The notes: generated by a model from the letters alone, not told the origin. A stretch of DNA of 64,000 nucleotides from Pseudomonas alkylphenolica (GCF_004025535.1 NZ_QJRG01000050.1:177589-241588), one strand, 5' to 3'; shown: positions 52,214 through 61,265, numbered from the stretch's first letter. A program made the numbers and translations.

Positions 52214-54663
52214 GCCATCTCCAGTTGCTTGCGCATGCGTGCGGTGATCGATTGGCGGGTCTTGTTAATGTCTGCCCACGGGTCGTCGATCTCTGCCAAG
52301 CGTGCGTGCAAGTTGCCGATGTGCCACTGGTTGGCGCTTTTGAGCTCGGGCAGCTCGTCGCGCCAGATCGGCACCGACACCGGCAGCCCCTCCCGAGCGC
52401 GCAGGGAGTAGGCACAGGCGGTGGTGGCGCCCTGGCTGTTGCGCAGGTAGTCGATAAAGATCCGCCCCACGCGATTCTTCGGTCCGGACACGGCGCTCAG
52501 GCGATCCGGAAACAGTCGGGCGAGGTAGTCAACGATGGCGTGACTGAACGCCTTGACTTCGTCCCAGTCGGCGCGACGGGTCAGCGGCACGACAAGGTGC
52601 ATGCCTTTGCCACCGCTGGTCTTGAGAAACACCTTGAGGCCCAGTTCGTCTAACAATGTCAGGGTCAGCTGGGTGGCTTCGAACATGGCCTTCCACGGTA
52701 GCGCCGGGTCGGGGTCGAGGTCGAGCACGAAGCGGTCCGGCCTGTCGAAGTCCTTGTTGGTGGCGCTCCAGGTGTGCAGTTCGAGCATGTTCATCTGCAC
52801 GGCGCCAAGCAATGTGTCCGGGTAGTTGATGACCATGGCCGCCTGTCCGGCCTGGGCTTTGTCGTAGGTGAGCACCTTGGGCAAGTGCAACTGGCCGCCA
52901 TGCTTCTGGAAGAACAGTTCACCTGCCAGGCCTTCCGGTGCGCGCACCAGCGCGACCGGGCGGTCCTTGAGCTGTGGCAGTATCCATGGGGCTACCGCCG
53001 CGTAGTACTCGGCGACGTCGCGCTTGGTCACGCCGCTGGTGGCATCGATCACCCGTTCTGGGTGGGTCAAACTCATGTGTGGGGTTATTGCATTGGCGGA
53101 CATCGGGCGCTCCAGGTCGATGGCGCTGGCCGCTTTGTCATCGCGCAGGCCGTGAAATACCGCATGGCGTACCACCCCGTCGCGGGTCATCTGGGCGTAG
53201 GCGACTTCCGCCAGCAGGTGCGGTTTGAGCCAATGCACACCGCGCGCCTCGGAACCGGTGGGTGGCTTTGCCAAAGCGGGCCTGGCAACTTCCAGCGGCT
53301 TGAGGCGGTCATGCAGGCTATCGAGGGTGGCGACGCTGAACCCGGTGCCTACCTTACCGGCGTAACGCAGCTCGCCACTGTCGTTGTCATGCAGGGCCAG
53401 CAGCAGCGCACCGAAGCCATTGCGGCTGCCCTTGGGGTCGGTGTAGCCGACGACCACGAACTCCTGGCGCTGCGAGCATTTGAGCTTTATCCAGTCAGCG
53501 CTGCGCCGCCCCTGATACAGACTGTCGGCGCGCTTGCCGACCAGCCCTTCGAGGCCAAGACGGCAGGCACTGTCGAGCAGGGCGGTAACCGGTTCATCAA
53601 AGTTTGCGGAAAACCTCAGGATGTCCGACGGGTTGCTTTCAAGCAGTTGGCTCAAGGTGCTGCGCCGCGCCTGCAATGGCGTCTGGCGCAGATCCCGGCC
53701 GCCAAGGTAGGGCAGGTCGAACAGGTAATAGGTAATCTGTTCGTCATCCTGCGTGTCGAAAGCGTTCTGCAAGGCCTGAAAGTCAGCGACGCCATTGGCG
53801 TCGTTCACCACCATCTCGCCGTCGAGCCAGGCCGAGGTAAGGCCCAACGTGCGCAGCGCCGCTACCTGATGGGGCATTTTTGCGCTCCAGTCATGGCCAT
53901 TACGGGTGAACAGGTGTACGTCATCGCCTTCGATACGGGCCAGAATGCGGTAGCCGTCGAATTTCACTTCGTAGCGCCAGTCACCGGCCGGGGGCGAATC
54001 GACCAGCGTCGCCAGCTGCGGTTGCAGCTGTGCAGGCAGCTGTACCTTGCGCCCGGTGGCGGAACGTGTCGCTTTAGAGCGAGGGGCCGTCACTTTGGCC
54101 CGGCGTGGCACTAGGGTACGTTCGCTGAGCACGCTGTCGGGCTGGGCCTCGACAATGCTGTAGTCAGCTTCGCTACGCGCGGCATCGTCGTTGGACTTGA
54201 CCAGCATCCATTGCTCTTTCTTGCCCGCCAGGCGGGTACGGAACAGGTGCCAGACACCGCTGAGCTTCTCGCCTTGCAGGCGAAAGCGCAGCTTGCCCTT
54301 GGCATAGCCTTCGCGGGCGTTGTCTTCGGGTATCCAGACGCCCCGGTCCCAGACGATGACGTCGCCCGCGCCATAGTGGCCTTCGGGGATATGACCTTCG
54401 AAACTGGCATAGTCGAGCGGGTGATCCTCCACATGCACCGCCAGGCGCTTTACCGAAGGGTCCAGTGATGGGCCTTTGGGAATGGCCCAGCTTTTCAGGG
54501 TGCCGTCCAGTTCCAGGCGGAAGTCGTAGTGCAGGTGACTGGCGTCGTGCTTCTGAATGCAGTACTGCAGGGCATGGGCTTTACCGCGTCCGGGTTTGCC
54601 GCTGGGCTCGGGCGTGGCGTTGAAATCGCGCTTGCGCTGGTACTCCTGCAGCGGCTTGGCCAT
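52210..54663 (-). CDS. ligD: multifunctional NHEJ DNA ligase LigD
   Basis: An 817-residue three-domain enzyme in the Pseudomonas order. A 3'-phosphoesterase domain occupies residues ~25-170 (HDASHLHYDFRLELDG; GHYGAGDVIVWDRG). An ATP-dependent ligase domain at ~215-500 has nucleophile K234 in YEVKFDGYRI. A C-terminal primase-like polymerase domain at ~530-817 carries the acids in LDLDPDPALPWK. It trims, fills and seals DNA ends bound by Ku. ATG 54,663 is used because the 12 extra codons upstream have no domain homology. It is the first of five overlapping genes and divergent from a metallothionein gene. Confidence 0.96.
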   Translation of the reverse strand: MAKPLQEYQRKRDFNATPEPSGKPGRGKAHALQYCIQKHDASHLHYDFRLELDGTLKSWAIPKGPSLDPSVKRLAVHVEDHPLDYASFEGHIPEGHYGAGDVIVWDRGVWIPEDNAREGYAKGKLRFRLQGEKLSGVWHLFRTRLAGKKEQWMLVKSNDDAARSEADYSIVEAQPDSVLSERTLVPRRAKVTAPRSKATRSATGRKVQLPAQLQPQLATLVDSPPAGDWRYEVKFDGYRILARIEGDDVHLFTRNGHDWSAKMPHQVAALRTLGLTSAWLDGEMVVNDANGVADFQALQNAFDTQDDEQITYYLFDLPYLGGRDLRQTPLQARRSTLSQLLESNPSDILRFSANFDEPVTALLDSACRLGLEGLVGKRADSLYQGRRSADWIKLKCSQRQEFVVVGYTDPKGSRNGFGALLLALHDNDSGELRYAGKVGTGFSVATLDSLHDRLKPLEVARPALAKPPTGSEARGVHWLKPHLLAEVAYAQMTRDGVVRHAVFHGLRDDKAASAIDLERPMSANAITPHMSLTHPERVIDATSGVTKRDVAEYYAAVAPWILPQLKDRPVALVRAPEGLAGELFFQKHGGQLHLPKVLTYDKAQAGQAAMVINYPDTLLGAVQMNMLELHTWSATNKDFDRPDRFVLDLDPDPALPWKAMFEATQLTLTLLDELGLKVFLKTSGGKGMHLVVPLTRRADWDEVKAFSHAIVDYLARLFPDRLSAVSGPKNRVGRIFIDYLRNSQGATTACAYSLRAREGLPVSVPIWRDELPELKSANQWHIGNLHARLAEIDDPWADINKTRQSITARMRKQLEMA

Positions 54664-54815
54664 GGTCGGCTCCGGGGTGTTCCGTGGGGCTATAGCCATG
54701 GGAGGGACGGGTGGGGAGCGGAGTTCAAAATTTTACGAGGGGCAGATATTCGGAATCATTGTCCGTGGGTGGTGGTCGACCGGATGTGTGGCAATCAGAA
54801 CGCGAGGAGACAACC
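54664..54815. promoter_or_regulatory. divergent promoter region ligD / metallothionein
   Basis: 152 bases without a gene. AT-rich core around CAAAATTTTACGAGG (about 54,726-54,740) is the most promoter-like stretch. A specific sigma-factor consensus cannot be claimed. Confidence 0.35.
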
Positions 54816-55046
54816 ATGAACGAGCAACGATGCGCCTGCCCCGAATGTTCTTGTGCGGTGGATCAGAATGCCCTGATGCAGGGGGGGCAGGCCTACTGCT
54901 GCGAGGCCTGTGCTACCGGGCACCGGAACGCTGAGCCGTGCCGCATGAGCGATTGCAAGTGCGGCGCGGCGATGCGCCCCAGTGAGCATCGGGTCGACAA
55001 TGCACTGGAAGAGACGTTTCCGGCCAGTGACCCGATTTCGCCTTGA
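54816..55046 (+). CDS. bacterial metallothionein
   Basis: A 76-residue protein with ten cysteines (6, 8, 11, 13, 28, 29, 32, 42, 47, 49) and two histidines, arranged as CxCxxCxC...CCxxC...C...CxC. This is the pattern of SmtA/PmtA-type zinc metallothioneins that sequester Zn or Cd. After residue 58 it carries an acidic tail, VDNALEETFPASDP, that is not part of the metal-binding fold. ATG 54816 follows CGAGGAGAC. The TGA is immediately followed by the reverse-strand stop of the YbhN-like gene. Divergent to ligD, so it might share stationary-phase or stress control. Confidence 0.9.
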   Translation: MNEQRCACPECSCAVDQNALMQGGQAYCCEACATGHRNAEPCRMSDCKCGAAMRPSEHRVDNALEETFPASDPISP

Positions 55047-55988
55047 TCAACTGTGCCTTGCACGCATGGTCCGGGCGCGCTTTTCCAGCACCAGGTAGGT
55101 AACCAACGCCAGCAACAGGGGAATCAGGTAGTACAGGGTGCGGTACCCCAGCAACGCCGCGATGAGGCTTCCCTGGCCCAGCTGGCCGTGGAGCAGGGCG
55201 AGGAATACTGCCTCAAGCACGCCGAGCCCGGCAGGGATGTGCGCAACCACGCCCGCCACGCAACTGATCAGCAACACGCCGAGGATCGACGGGTAGAACA
55301 GGTCGCCAGGCAGCAGCCAGTAGATCAGCGCTGCCATCAACGCCCAGTTGCTGGCCCCTAGCAGCACCTGGCACAGCGCCAGGCGCAGCGAGGGTAGGGT
55401 GATTTCATGGTCGCGCACGCTCCAGGTGCGGCGTTTGGAAAAGGCGCAGGCCAGCAGATACGCCAGGGCGACGCCGAGCATCAACAGGCCGATCATCTGC
55501 AACCCGGTCACGCCCACGGCCCAGCGCTCCGGCACCTTGACCAGGCGCAGGGCGAACACCGTGCCGGCCAGCAGCAGGTAGCCCATCCAGTTGGTCAACA
55601 GGCCCAGGGTCAGGATGCGGGTGATGGTTGCGGTATCCAGGCCCAGCCGGCCGTACAGCCGGTAACGCAAGGCCACGCCGCCGACCCAGGTGGTGAAATT
55701 GAGGTTGAAGGCATAACAGACGAAGGCCACCGGCAGCACCTGGCGGGCCGGCAGGTGGTGGCCGGTATAGGCCCGGGCCAGCAGGTCATAGCTGGCGAAC
55801 GTCAGGTAGCTGCACAGCGCCAGGCCCAGGCCGATGATCAGCGTGCCCGGCGTATAGGCCACCAGCGACTGACGCACTTCGTTCCAGTCAAGGTTGCGCA
55901 CCAGCAGGTACAACAGCACCGGGATCAGTACCACGAACAGCAGGGTCAGCAAGCGCTTGCCCCAGGTATGCCAGGGTTTGTGCGCCAT
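55047..55988 (-). CDS. YbhN-like integral membrane protein (UPF0104 / LPG synthase TM family)
   Basis: A 313-residue membrane protein with about eight hydrophobic segments and the family segment AHIPAGLGVLEAVFLALL. It is related to the membrane domain of lysylphosphatidylglycerol synthase and to E. coli YbhN, a gene beside clsB. Its start overlaps the clsB stop as TGATG, so it is the third gene of an operon with the EEP-family and ClsB genes. A role in lipid translocation or modification alongside cardiolipin synthesis is inferred from this association. It has no soluble aminoacyl-transfer domain. Confidence 0.88.
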   Translation of the reverse strand: MAHKPWHTWGKRLLTLLFVVLIPVLLYLLVRNLDWNEVRQSLVAYTPGTLIIGLGLALCSYLTFASYDLLARAYTGHHLPARQVLPVAFVCYAFNLNFTTWVGGVALRYRLYGRLGLDTATITRILTLGLLTNWMGYLLLAGTVFALRLVKVPERWAVGVTGLQMIGLLMLGVALAYLLACAFSKRRTWSVRDHEITLPSLRLALCQVLLGASNWALMAALIYWLLPGDLFYPSILGVLLISCVAGVVAHIPAGLGVLEAVFLALLHGQLGQGSLIAALLGYRTLYYLIPLLLALVTYLVLEKRARTMRARHS

Positions 55989-57190
55989 CAGGTATGGCCC
56001 TCGTGAAGATCACGTGGCGCCTCGACATCAGGTTGCAGCGATTGCAACCGTTGACGATGGGCCGGGAGCCAGCCGGCGATGCGCGGAAAGTGACGAATGA
56101 GGTGAAAGCACAAAAAGATCAACGGCGCCCGCCACCAGTAACCGCGGATCATCCGCTCCAGGGTGACGGCTTTGCATTGTTCGCTGGCGAGCGAGGTGAG
56201 GTGCTCATAGAGCAGCTGGTTGAAGGCCCGGTCGCGAATCAGCAGGTTGGCCTCAAGGTTGAACGACAGGCTCAAGGGGTCGAGGTTGCTTGAGCCGACC
56301 GTCGACCACTCATCGTCGACCAGCGCCACTTTGCCGTGCAGCGGCCGTTGGCAGTATTCGTGAATCCGTACACCGTCGCGCAACAGGTAGTTGTACAGCA
56401 GCCGGGACAGCGCCCGAACCCAACGCAAATCCGGTTGCCCCTGCAGGATCAGGGTGACCTCCACCCCGCGCCGGGCCGCGTTGCGCAGCTCACGCAACAG
56501 CCGGTAGCCGGGAAAGAAATAGGCGTTGGCCACCACGATGCGTTGGCGCGCGGCGCGAAAGGCCTCGAGATAGCGCACCTCGATATCAATGCGGCGGCGG
56601 CCGTTATCGCGTTCGACCAATACCGCGCTGGCCGGGCCGGCCGGTTCGGTAACCGGGCGCACCTGACTGGGCGGGTCGAGCACCGGGGCCATCAGGCGAC
56701 GACTGACTGCATGCACCTGGGCCACTACCGGGCCTTCGACTTCCACCGCATAGTCCTGCTTGGCCATCGGTCCGTAATCGTCGAGGTGGTCGGCGCTGTA
56801 ATTGATCCCGCCAATGAACGCGAGTTTGCCGTCGATCACCACGATCTTGCGGTGCAGGCGGCGGAACAGGTTGGTACGCATGCCCGCCAGGCGCGGTTGC
56901 GGGTCGAACGCATGAAAGCGGATGCCCGCTTCAGTCATCGCCGCAATGTACGTATCCGGCAGGTCGGCCGCTCCATAGCCATCGGCTACCAATTCCACCC
57001 GCACCCCACGACGCGCGGCAGCGATCAGCACCTGCTGCAACTGCTGACCGACCTTGTCGTCGTAGATGATGAAGGTTTCAAGGAGGATTTCCTCCCGCGC
57101 CTGGGCCATGGCCTCGAACACGCGGGGGTAGTACTGCTCGCCGTTGATCAGCAGCGCCACACGGTTACCGTCTACCCAGGGTCTGTTCAC
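55988..57190 (-). CDS. clsB: cardiolipin synthase B (phospholipase D family)
   Basis: A 400-residue protein with two HxK(x4)D motifs: HRKIVVID at residues 113-120 and HGKVALVD in the second half, followed by GSSNLDPLSLSFNLE. ClsB-type enzymes make cardiolipin from phosphatidylglycerol at the inner membrane. It starts with GTG 57,190, which overlaps the EEP gene stop by four bases. The order EEP/clsB/ybhN-like matches E. coli ybhP-clsB-ybhN, which strongly supports the assignment. There is no N-terminal transmembrane pair, unlike ClsA. Confidence 0.93.
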   Translation of the reverse strand: MNRPWVDGNRVALLINGEQYYPRVFEAMAQAREEILLETFIIYDDKVGQQLQQVLIAAARRGVRVELVADGYGAADLPDTYIAAMTEAGIRFHAFDPQPRLAGMRTNLFRRLHRKIVVIDGKLAFIGGINYSADHLDDYGPMAKQDYAVEVEGPVVAQVHAVSRRLMAPVLDPPSQVRPVTEPAGPASAVLVERDNGRRRIDIEVRYLEAFRAARQRIVVANAYFFPGYRLLRELRNAARRGVEVTLILQGQPDLRWVRALSRLLYNYLLRDGVRIHEYCQRPLHGKVALVDDEWSTVGSSNLDPLSLSFNLEANLLIRDRAFNQLLYEHLTSLASEQCKAVTLERMIRGYWWRAPLIFLCFHLIRHFPRIAGWLPAHRQRLQSLQPDVEAPRDLHEGHT

Positions 57191-57981
57191 AGGTTGATCT
57201 CCGCAGCCAGCGGGGCATGGTCGGATAAATGCGACCAGGGATAACTGGACAGCACCCGGGCTTTGCTCGGCATGGCGTTGCGCAGGTAGATGCGGTCCAG
57301 ACGCAGCAGCGGCAGGCGTGCCGGAAAACTGCGCGCCGGCGTGCCGAAGTGCTCACCGAAGGCTTCTACCAGGCGTTGGCCGAGCAGGGCGTCGGCCTTC
57401 AGGCGCCAATCGTTGAAATCTCCGGCGACGATCACAGGCGCCTTGGCCGGCAAGCTGTCCAGCAGGTCGAGCAGCAGACGCACCTGGCGTTGCCGGTGTG
57501 TCTCGCGCAGCCCCAGGTGCACACAGATCGCATGCACCTGGTCATGCCCCGGAACGTCCAGGCGGCAGTGCAGCAGCCCCCGCTGCTCGTTGCCGTGGAT
57601 CGAGACGTCGAGGTTGTTGTGTTCAACAATCGGGAATTTCGACAACAGCGCGTTGCCGTGATCGCCATGCGGATAGACCGCATTGCGCCCGTAGGCGAAT
57701 TGCGGCCACATACTGTCGGCGAGGAATTCGTACTGCGGCGCCTGTGGCCAGCTCGCGTGCCGCTGTGCATGGCCCTGGTGGCTGCCGTGAACTTCTTGCA
57801 GGAACACCAGGTCGGCCCCGGTGGCGCGTACCGCTTCGCGCAGTTCCGGCAGGATGAAGCGCCGGTTGAACAGGGTGAAGCCCTTGTGCACGTTGATTGT
57901 CAGTACGTTCAGGCGCTGGACCTCGGAGGCCGGGCCGATACCGGGTTCGGTGACGCGTTCGCCGCTGCGGATCTCGTTCAC
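57187..57981 (-). CDS. endonuclease/exonuclease/phosphatase family protein (YbhP-like)
   Basis: A 264-residue EEP-fold protein. NVHKGFTLFNRRF, DLVFLQEVHG, VIVAGDFNDWRL and the final SDHAPLAAEI are the metal-binding and catalytic segments, including the Asp-His pair. It hydrolyses a phosphodiester, perhaps of a lipid, but its substrate is not known. I prefer GTG 57,981, which has GAGGA upstream; an in-frame start at 58,029 would add 16 residues. First gene of the operon with clsB and the YbhN-like gene. No signal peptide with the chosen start. Confidence 0.88.
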   Translation of the reverse strand: MNEIRSGERVTEPGIGPASEVQRLNVLTINVHKGFTLFNRRFILPELREAVRATGADLVFLQEVHGSHQGHAQRHASWPQAPQYEFLADSMWPQFAYGRNAVYPHGDHGNALLSKFPIVEHNNLDVSIHGNEQRGLLHCRLDVPGHDQVHAICVHLGLRETHRQRQVRLLLDLLDSLPAKAPVIVAGDFNDWRLKADALLGQRLVEAFGEHFGTPARSFPARLPLLRLDRIYLRNAMPSKARVLSSYPWSHLSDHAPLAAEINL

Positions 57982-58221
57982 GCTGCGTTCCTCATTGCAG
58001 ACTCCCGGGTTGCAGGGCAGGGCACCCATCTAGTGCGACCCGGCCTGAAGGGTCAGGGTTCAGCAGGATTGACGAGTGGCTGGAAGTACAGGGCGGTTGA
58101 ACGTCGCGGCGGCCGCAAGCGGGCAGACTACAATTGTCACAGTAACCGTGGGGATGAATGCTGATACTTGCCAGGCTGCCTGCCGCGCCTGGACTCTGTT
58201 CATTAACCAATGGAGCGTATC

Positions 58222-58539
58222 ATGGCCAAGATTTATAACTATGTGTGCACATCCAGCGTTGATGGCGATTCACCCTCAACCTACGCCTGCACACTGGCGC
58301 TTACTGACGATGCGTTGATTGGCTCCTCAGGCACCTGGGTGGCAGGAGGCCCTTCGCCTACCAGGATTTTCATTGCTCAACGCGGTAAATGGGCAAAATT
58401 GTCGAGCCGGATCACACTTGACTCCGCGAGCGGAGCCCATGATGAACAGGTGGTGATGTTGAATGCCGACTCGGATTTCGGCGAAATGATCGGTGATGGC
58501 CTGGTATCGGCCAACACCGTCAAATGGAAGCGATCTTGA
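58222..58539 (+). CDS. hypothetical protein, 105 residues
   Basis: I do not recognise this family. ATG 58222 follows GGAG at ideal spacing; the reading is AKIYNYVCTSSVDGDSPSTY at the N-terminus and ends NTVKWKRS. Composition is that of a small soluble protein rich in S, D and G, without signal peptide or membrane segment. Beta-strand-like spacing of hydrophobic residues suggests a small barrel or sandwich. Codon use is less GC-biased than its neighbours, as for an accessory gene. It stands alone between the ybhP-like operon (divergent) and a converging diguanylate cyclase gene. Confidence 0.7.
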   Translation: MAKIYNYVCTSSVDGDSPSTYACTLALTDDALIGSSGTWVAGGPSPTRIFIAQRGKWAKLSSRITLDSASGAHDEQVVMLNADSDFGEMIGDGLVSANTVKWKRS

Positions 58540-58573
58540 TGGAGCCGTACCTTGGTTCGCCTCAGGCAGCCTG

Positions 58574-60130
58574 CTATGAGACAACCCGATTGCGTCCCTG
58601 AGACTTGGCACGATACAGGCACTCGTCAGCCGCCCTCATGACCGCATCCGCCGTTGGCGCCTCGTTGCTTCGACACGCTACTCCGACTGAGAGCGTAAGT
58701 TTTCCAATCCCGGGAATTTCACTGGCAGCAATGTTTTCCCTAATCCGTTCGGCAATGGCAATGGCGACCTCCAGCGCTGTATTGGGCAATACCAAAGTGA
58801 ATTCTTCACCGCCATAACGGCACGCCAGGTCGCCGGTCCTGGAGTTTCGCTTGAGGATATCCGAGATGAACTGAAGTGCGCTGTCGCCTGCGTCATGTCC
58901 ATGGGTATCGTTGACGCGCTTGAAGTGATCGATGTCCATTGCCAACAGCGAATAAGGCTGTTCGGCTTGCTCAAGCACCTCCAGTACATCGGTCATTGCC
59001 CGACGGTTGGCCAGCCCCGTCAGAGGGTCGCTCTGAGCCTCCCGGGCAAGCCGACCAAGCTTTTGCTGCAACAGCTGCACGCCGGTCAACATGGCCTGGC
59101 GGATCGACGAGGCTTCAAGGTACCAGGCATGAACCCGTTGCAACCGAGTGGTCGTTTCCGGCGTCGACAACTGGCCGGCAATCGACGATAGCTGGCGCAA
59201 TGGCCGTGCAATCAGCGCGGCAGCAGCGAAGACCAGGCCGAAGCCGATGATGCCCGCCGGGATCATGCCCTGGAACACTTCGCGTAGCAGTTGCGCGAGT
59301 GTGGAAAGCGCGCGCTCGGCAGGTAGCTCGACGACCACTGCCCAATTTGCCGCGGGCACCGGTGCGTAACCCGTGAGCATTGACACGCCCGTGGGGGAGC
59401 TGACCTGCATTGAGCCACTGTGCCCTTGCAAGGCCGCGTCAACCGCTGCATTGCGGTCCATTCCCTGTCCAATTCGCTTGTAGTTCGGGTGGTACAACAG
59501 CCGCCGGTTGCCATCGACTACCAGCGCCAGGGTGCCCTCACGATGAAAGTGGTTGCTGATGACGCTATGCAGCGCGCTTTGCTTGAGCAAATACACTGAA
59601 CCACCGATCGAACCGATGAACTGCCCGGTTACGCTGAATATCGGTTGGGATATCGCCACGACCAGATTGCCGGTCATCGACAGGTAGGCAGCACTGATCA
59701 AGGGGCGCTGCTGGGCTAGCGCCGACTCAAGGCCCTCGGGGCGAAGCGTGGCACCGACAATGCGCAGGGTTTCCGGAGAGGTCTGCAGTACCTTGCCGTT
59801 GGCATCGACGATCACGATGGCATTGAAGTCAGCATCCTGCGCCTGCAAACGAAGGGCCTCGGCCCGTAGTGCAGCAGGATCATCCCAACGTGTCGCCAAG
59901 ACATCGGCGCTGTACTTAAGGCGGCTTTGTGCTGCCGTCAGGAAGTCACCGATGCTGGAGGCCATTTTCGCCGCGTAGGCGTTATTGGCCTCGAGTGCCG
60001 AGTGGATCAATGCGTCACGCTGAATGCGATAGGCGACGATCAGGCCATTGGCGAGCGTGGCCAGTACAGACAGTACGACGACGAAGAAAATCAGTCCGCG
60101 CAAATTAATGGGCAAAAGCCTGTGTCGCAT
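58574..60130 (-). CDS. membrane-bound diguanylate cyclase with periplasmic sensor domain
   Basis: A 518-residue protein. One transmembrane helix is near residues 9-31, then a periplasmic double-Cache-like sensor to about residue 280, a second helix near 285-305, a linker, and a GGDEF domain from about 350. The active-site loop is RYGGEEF (GGEEF at 440-444). An RTGD at 431-434 stands exactly five residues before it, the product-inhibition I-site. It should make cyclic-di-GMP in response to an external small ligand and be feedback-inhibited. ATG 60,130 is used instead of a farther codon that would lengthen the cytoplasmic tail. Confidence 0.92.
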   Translation of the reverse strand: MRHRLLPINLRGLIFFVVVLSVLATLANGLIVAYRIQRDALIHSALEANNAYAAKMASSIGDFLTAAQSRLKYSADVLATRWDDPAALRAEALRLQAQDADFNAIVIVDANGKVLQTSPETLRIVGATLRPEGLESALAQQRPLISAAYLSMTGNLVVAISQPIFSVTGQFIGSIGGSVYLLKQSALHSVISNHFHREGTLALVVDGNRRLLYHPNYKRIGQGMDRNAAVDAALQGHSGSMQVSSPTGVSMLTGYAPVPAANWAVVVELPAERALSTLAQLLREVFQGMIPAGIIGFGLVFAAAALIARPLRQLSSIAGQLSTPETTTRLQRVHAWYLEASSIRQAMLTGVQLLQQKLGRLAREAQSDPLTGLANRRAMTDVLEVLEQAEQPYSLLAMDIDHFKRVNDTHGHDAGDSALQFISDILKRNSRTGDLACRYGGEEFTLVLPNTALEVAIAIAERIRENIAASEIPGIGKLTLSVGVACRSNEAPTADAVMRAADECLYRAKSQGRNRVVS

Positions 60131-60262
60131 TCTGGGCCCTCTTTTTGCCGGAAACGCCAAAACCGGCTTTCACCGTGTGCAGTCTGAGCATAGCTGCACG
60201 ACGGGCAGCCAACCTGATTCGTCGGCGCTATTCTGAATAAACAGTCCCGTGGGGCGTTGATC

Positions 60263-60691
60263 ATGCGCAGGATGAAGTTATTGCTTGCAGCCTGTGTTGT
60301 TGCGGGTTGCCAGGCACCGATGCCCGCCGCCAATCCGCAGATGGCCTGGGTCGATCTATCCCTGCCTTTTCCCAATGACCGGTTGCTGTTGGCCGAGCGT
60401 CTGGACAAACAGCGCCTGCGCGACGGACGGTTTTTTCAGGTGCCCCCCGGCAGCCATGAGCTTGTCGTGCGGTTCGATTACGAAACAGGTGGCGGCGGCG
60501 GTGGCGGCAACGGCGAGATGGGCGGGTCAACGGAACGGGTCTGCTACCTGACCCTGCGTTACGACCATTTTCAGGCGGGCCAACGCTACGTGCTTGAGGG
60601 CCGTTCAATAGCCCTTACCCCTGAGGTCCGCCTGTACAACGCCAAGCGTGAGATCGTCGCAGAGCTGGGTGATTTCTACTGCCTCATGTGA
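60263..60691 (+). CDS. small lipoprotein, function unknown
   Basis: A 142-residue protein starting MRRMKLLLAACVVAGC, with a lipobox VAGC that would be cleaved before C16. The mature part has a Gly-rich run (GGGGGGG, near residue 85) in a loop and a repeated pattern of beta-strands such as YLTLRYDHFQAGQRYVLEG. An outer-membrane lipoprotein is likely; the residue after the lipid cysteine is Gln, not Asp, so no inner-membrane retention. I see no known family motif. It converges on a ClpP-like gene with only 16 bases between stops. Confidence 0.8.
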   Translation: MRRMKLLLAACVVAGCQAPMPAANPQMAWVDLSLPFPNDRLLLAERLDKQRLRDGRFFQVPPGSHELVVRFDYETGGGGGGGNGEMGGSTERVCYLTLRYDHFQAGQRYVLEGRSIALTPEVRLYNAKREIVAELGDFYCLM

Positions 60692-60707
60692 GAGGTCTCG
60701 GGAATCG

Positions 60708-61265
60708 TCAACCCCCACTGACCTTCCAGTGCTTCACATCGTCGGCAAATACCATCTGCTTCATCTCATGTGCGATGCCGTAGGCCAGTGATTCATGCGC
60801 GGCGATGACTTTCTCTTCTGCGGACAGGCAATGAAAAATATCCAGTTTGGTCGCAGCATCGGCGGTTTCCAGGGCATAGATCTGCACATAACGCGCGAGA
60901 TCGTTATCCAGGCTGGACAAGTATTCGCGCAGGCGCTGATGGTCGACTGATTTCTGGCTGAAGTACCAGTTCATCGGGTGAATCAGAAACCTGGCATGAG
61001 GGGAGGTAATACGACGAGCAGCCGCCAGAAACATGATGATCCCCATCGACTCGATATTCCCGGCATTGATGGCGCAAAGCGGCACGGGCAGCGACTTCAG
61101 GAAAGTGTAAAGGGTGAAGCCGAAATTGGTGCTGCCGCCACAGGTGGACAGGTTCAGGAGCAGCGAGGTTGCGCCCTGATCGATGGCCTCAAGGCAGCAA
61201 TCCCTGAAGCGCTCGGTGGTGGCCTGATCGATCTGGCAATGAAAGTGCACGATGTGTTCTGTCAT
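60708..61265 (-). CDS. ClpP-like serine protease (orphan)
   Basis: A 185-residue member of the ClpP/crotonase-fold protease superfamily. The nucleophile is in GNIESMGIIMFLAAA (S73), and the catalytic histidine is in ARFLIHPMNW (H96), 23 residues later. This is close to the ClpP arrangement. The CGGSTNFGFTLY segment matches the substrate-strand region (GSPGG in ClpP) with changed residues. No ATPase gene is close, so it may act alone or with a genomic ClpX/ClpA. ATG 61,265 follows GGAGGTCGACTG; a longer frame from 61,328 lacks such a site. Probably divergent from and possibly co-regulated with the KGG stress-protein gene. Confidence 0.82.
   Translation of the reverse strand: MTEHIVHFHCQIDQATTERFRDCCLEAIDQGATSLLLNLSTCGGSTNFGFTLYTFLKSLPVPLCAINAGNIESMGIIMFLAAARRITSPHARFLIHPMNWYFSQKSVDHQRLREYLSSLDNDLARYVQIYALETADAATKLDIFHCLSAEEKVIAAHESLAYGIAHEMKQMVFADDVKHWKVSGG

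Noticed and set aside
52774-54114. 446-codon plus-strand frame opposite ligD
   Set aside because: ligD is certain by its three domains; the reverse frame has no recognisable domain or start signal.
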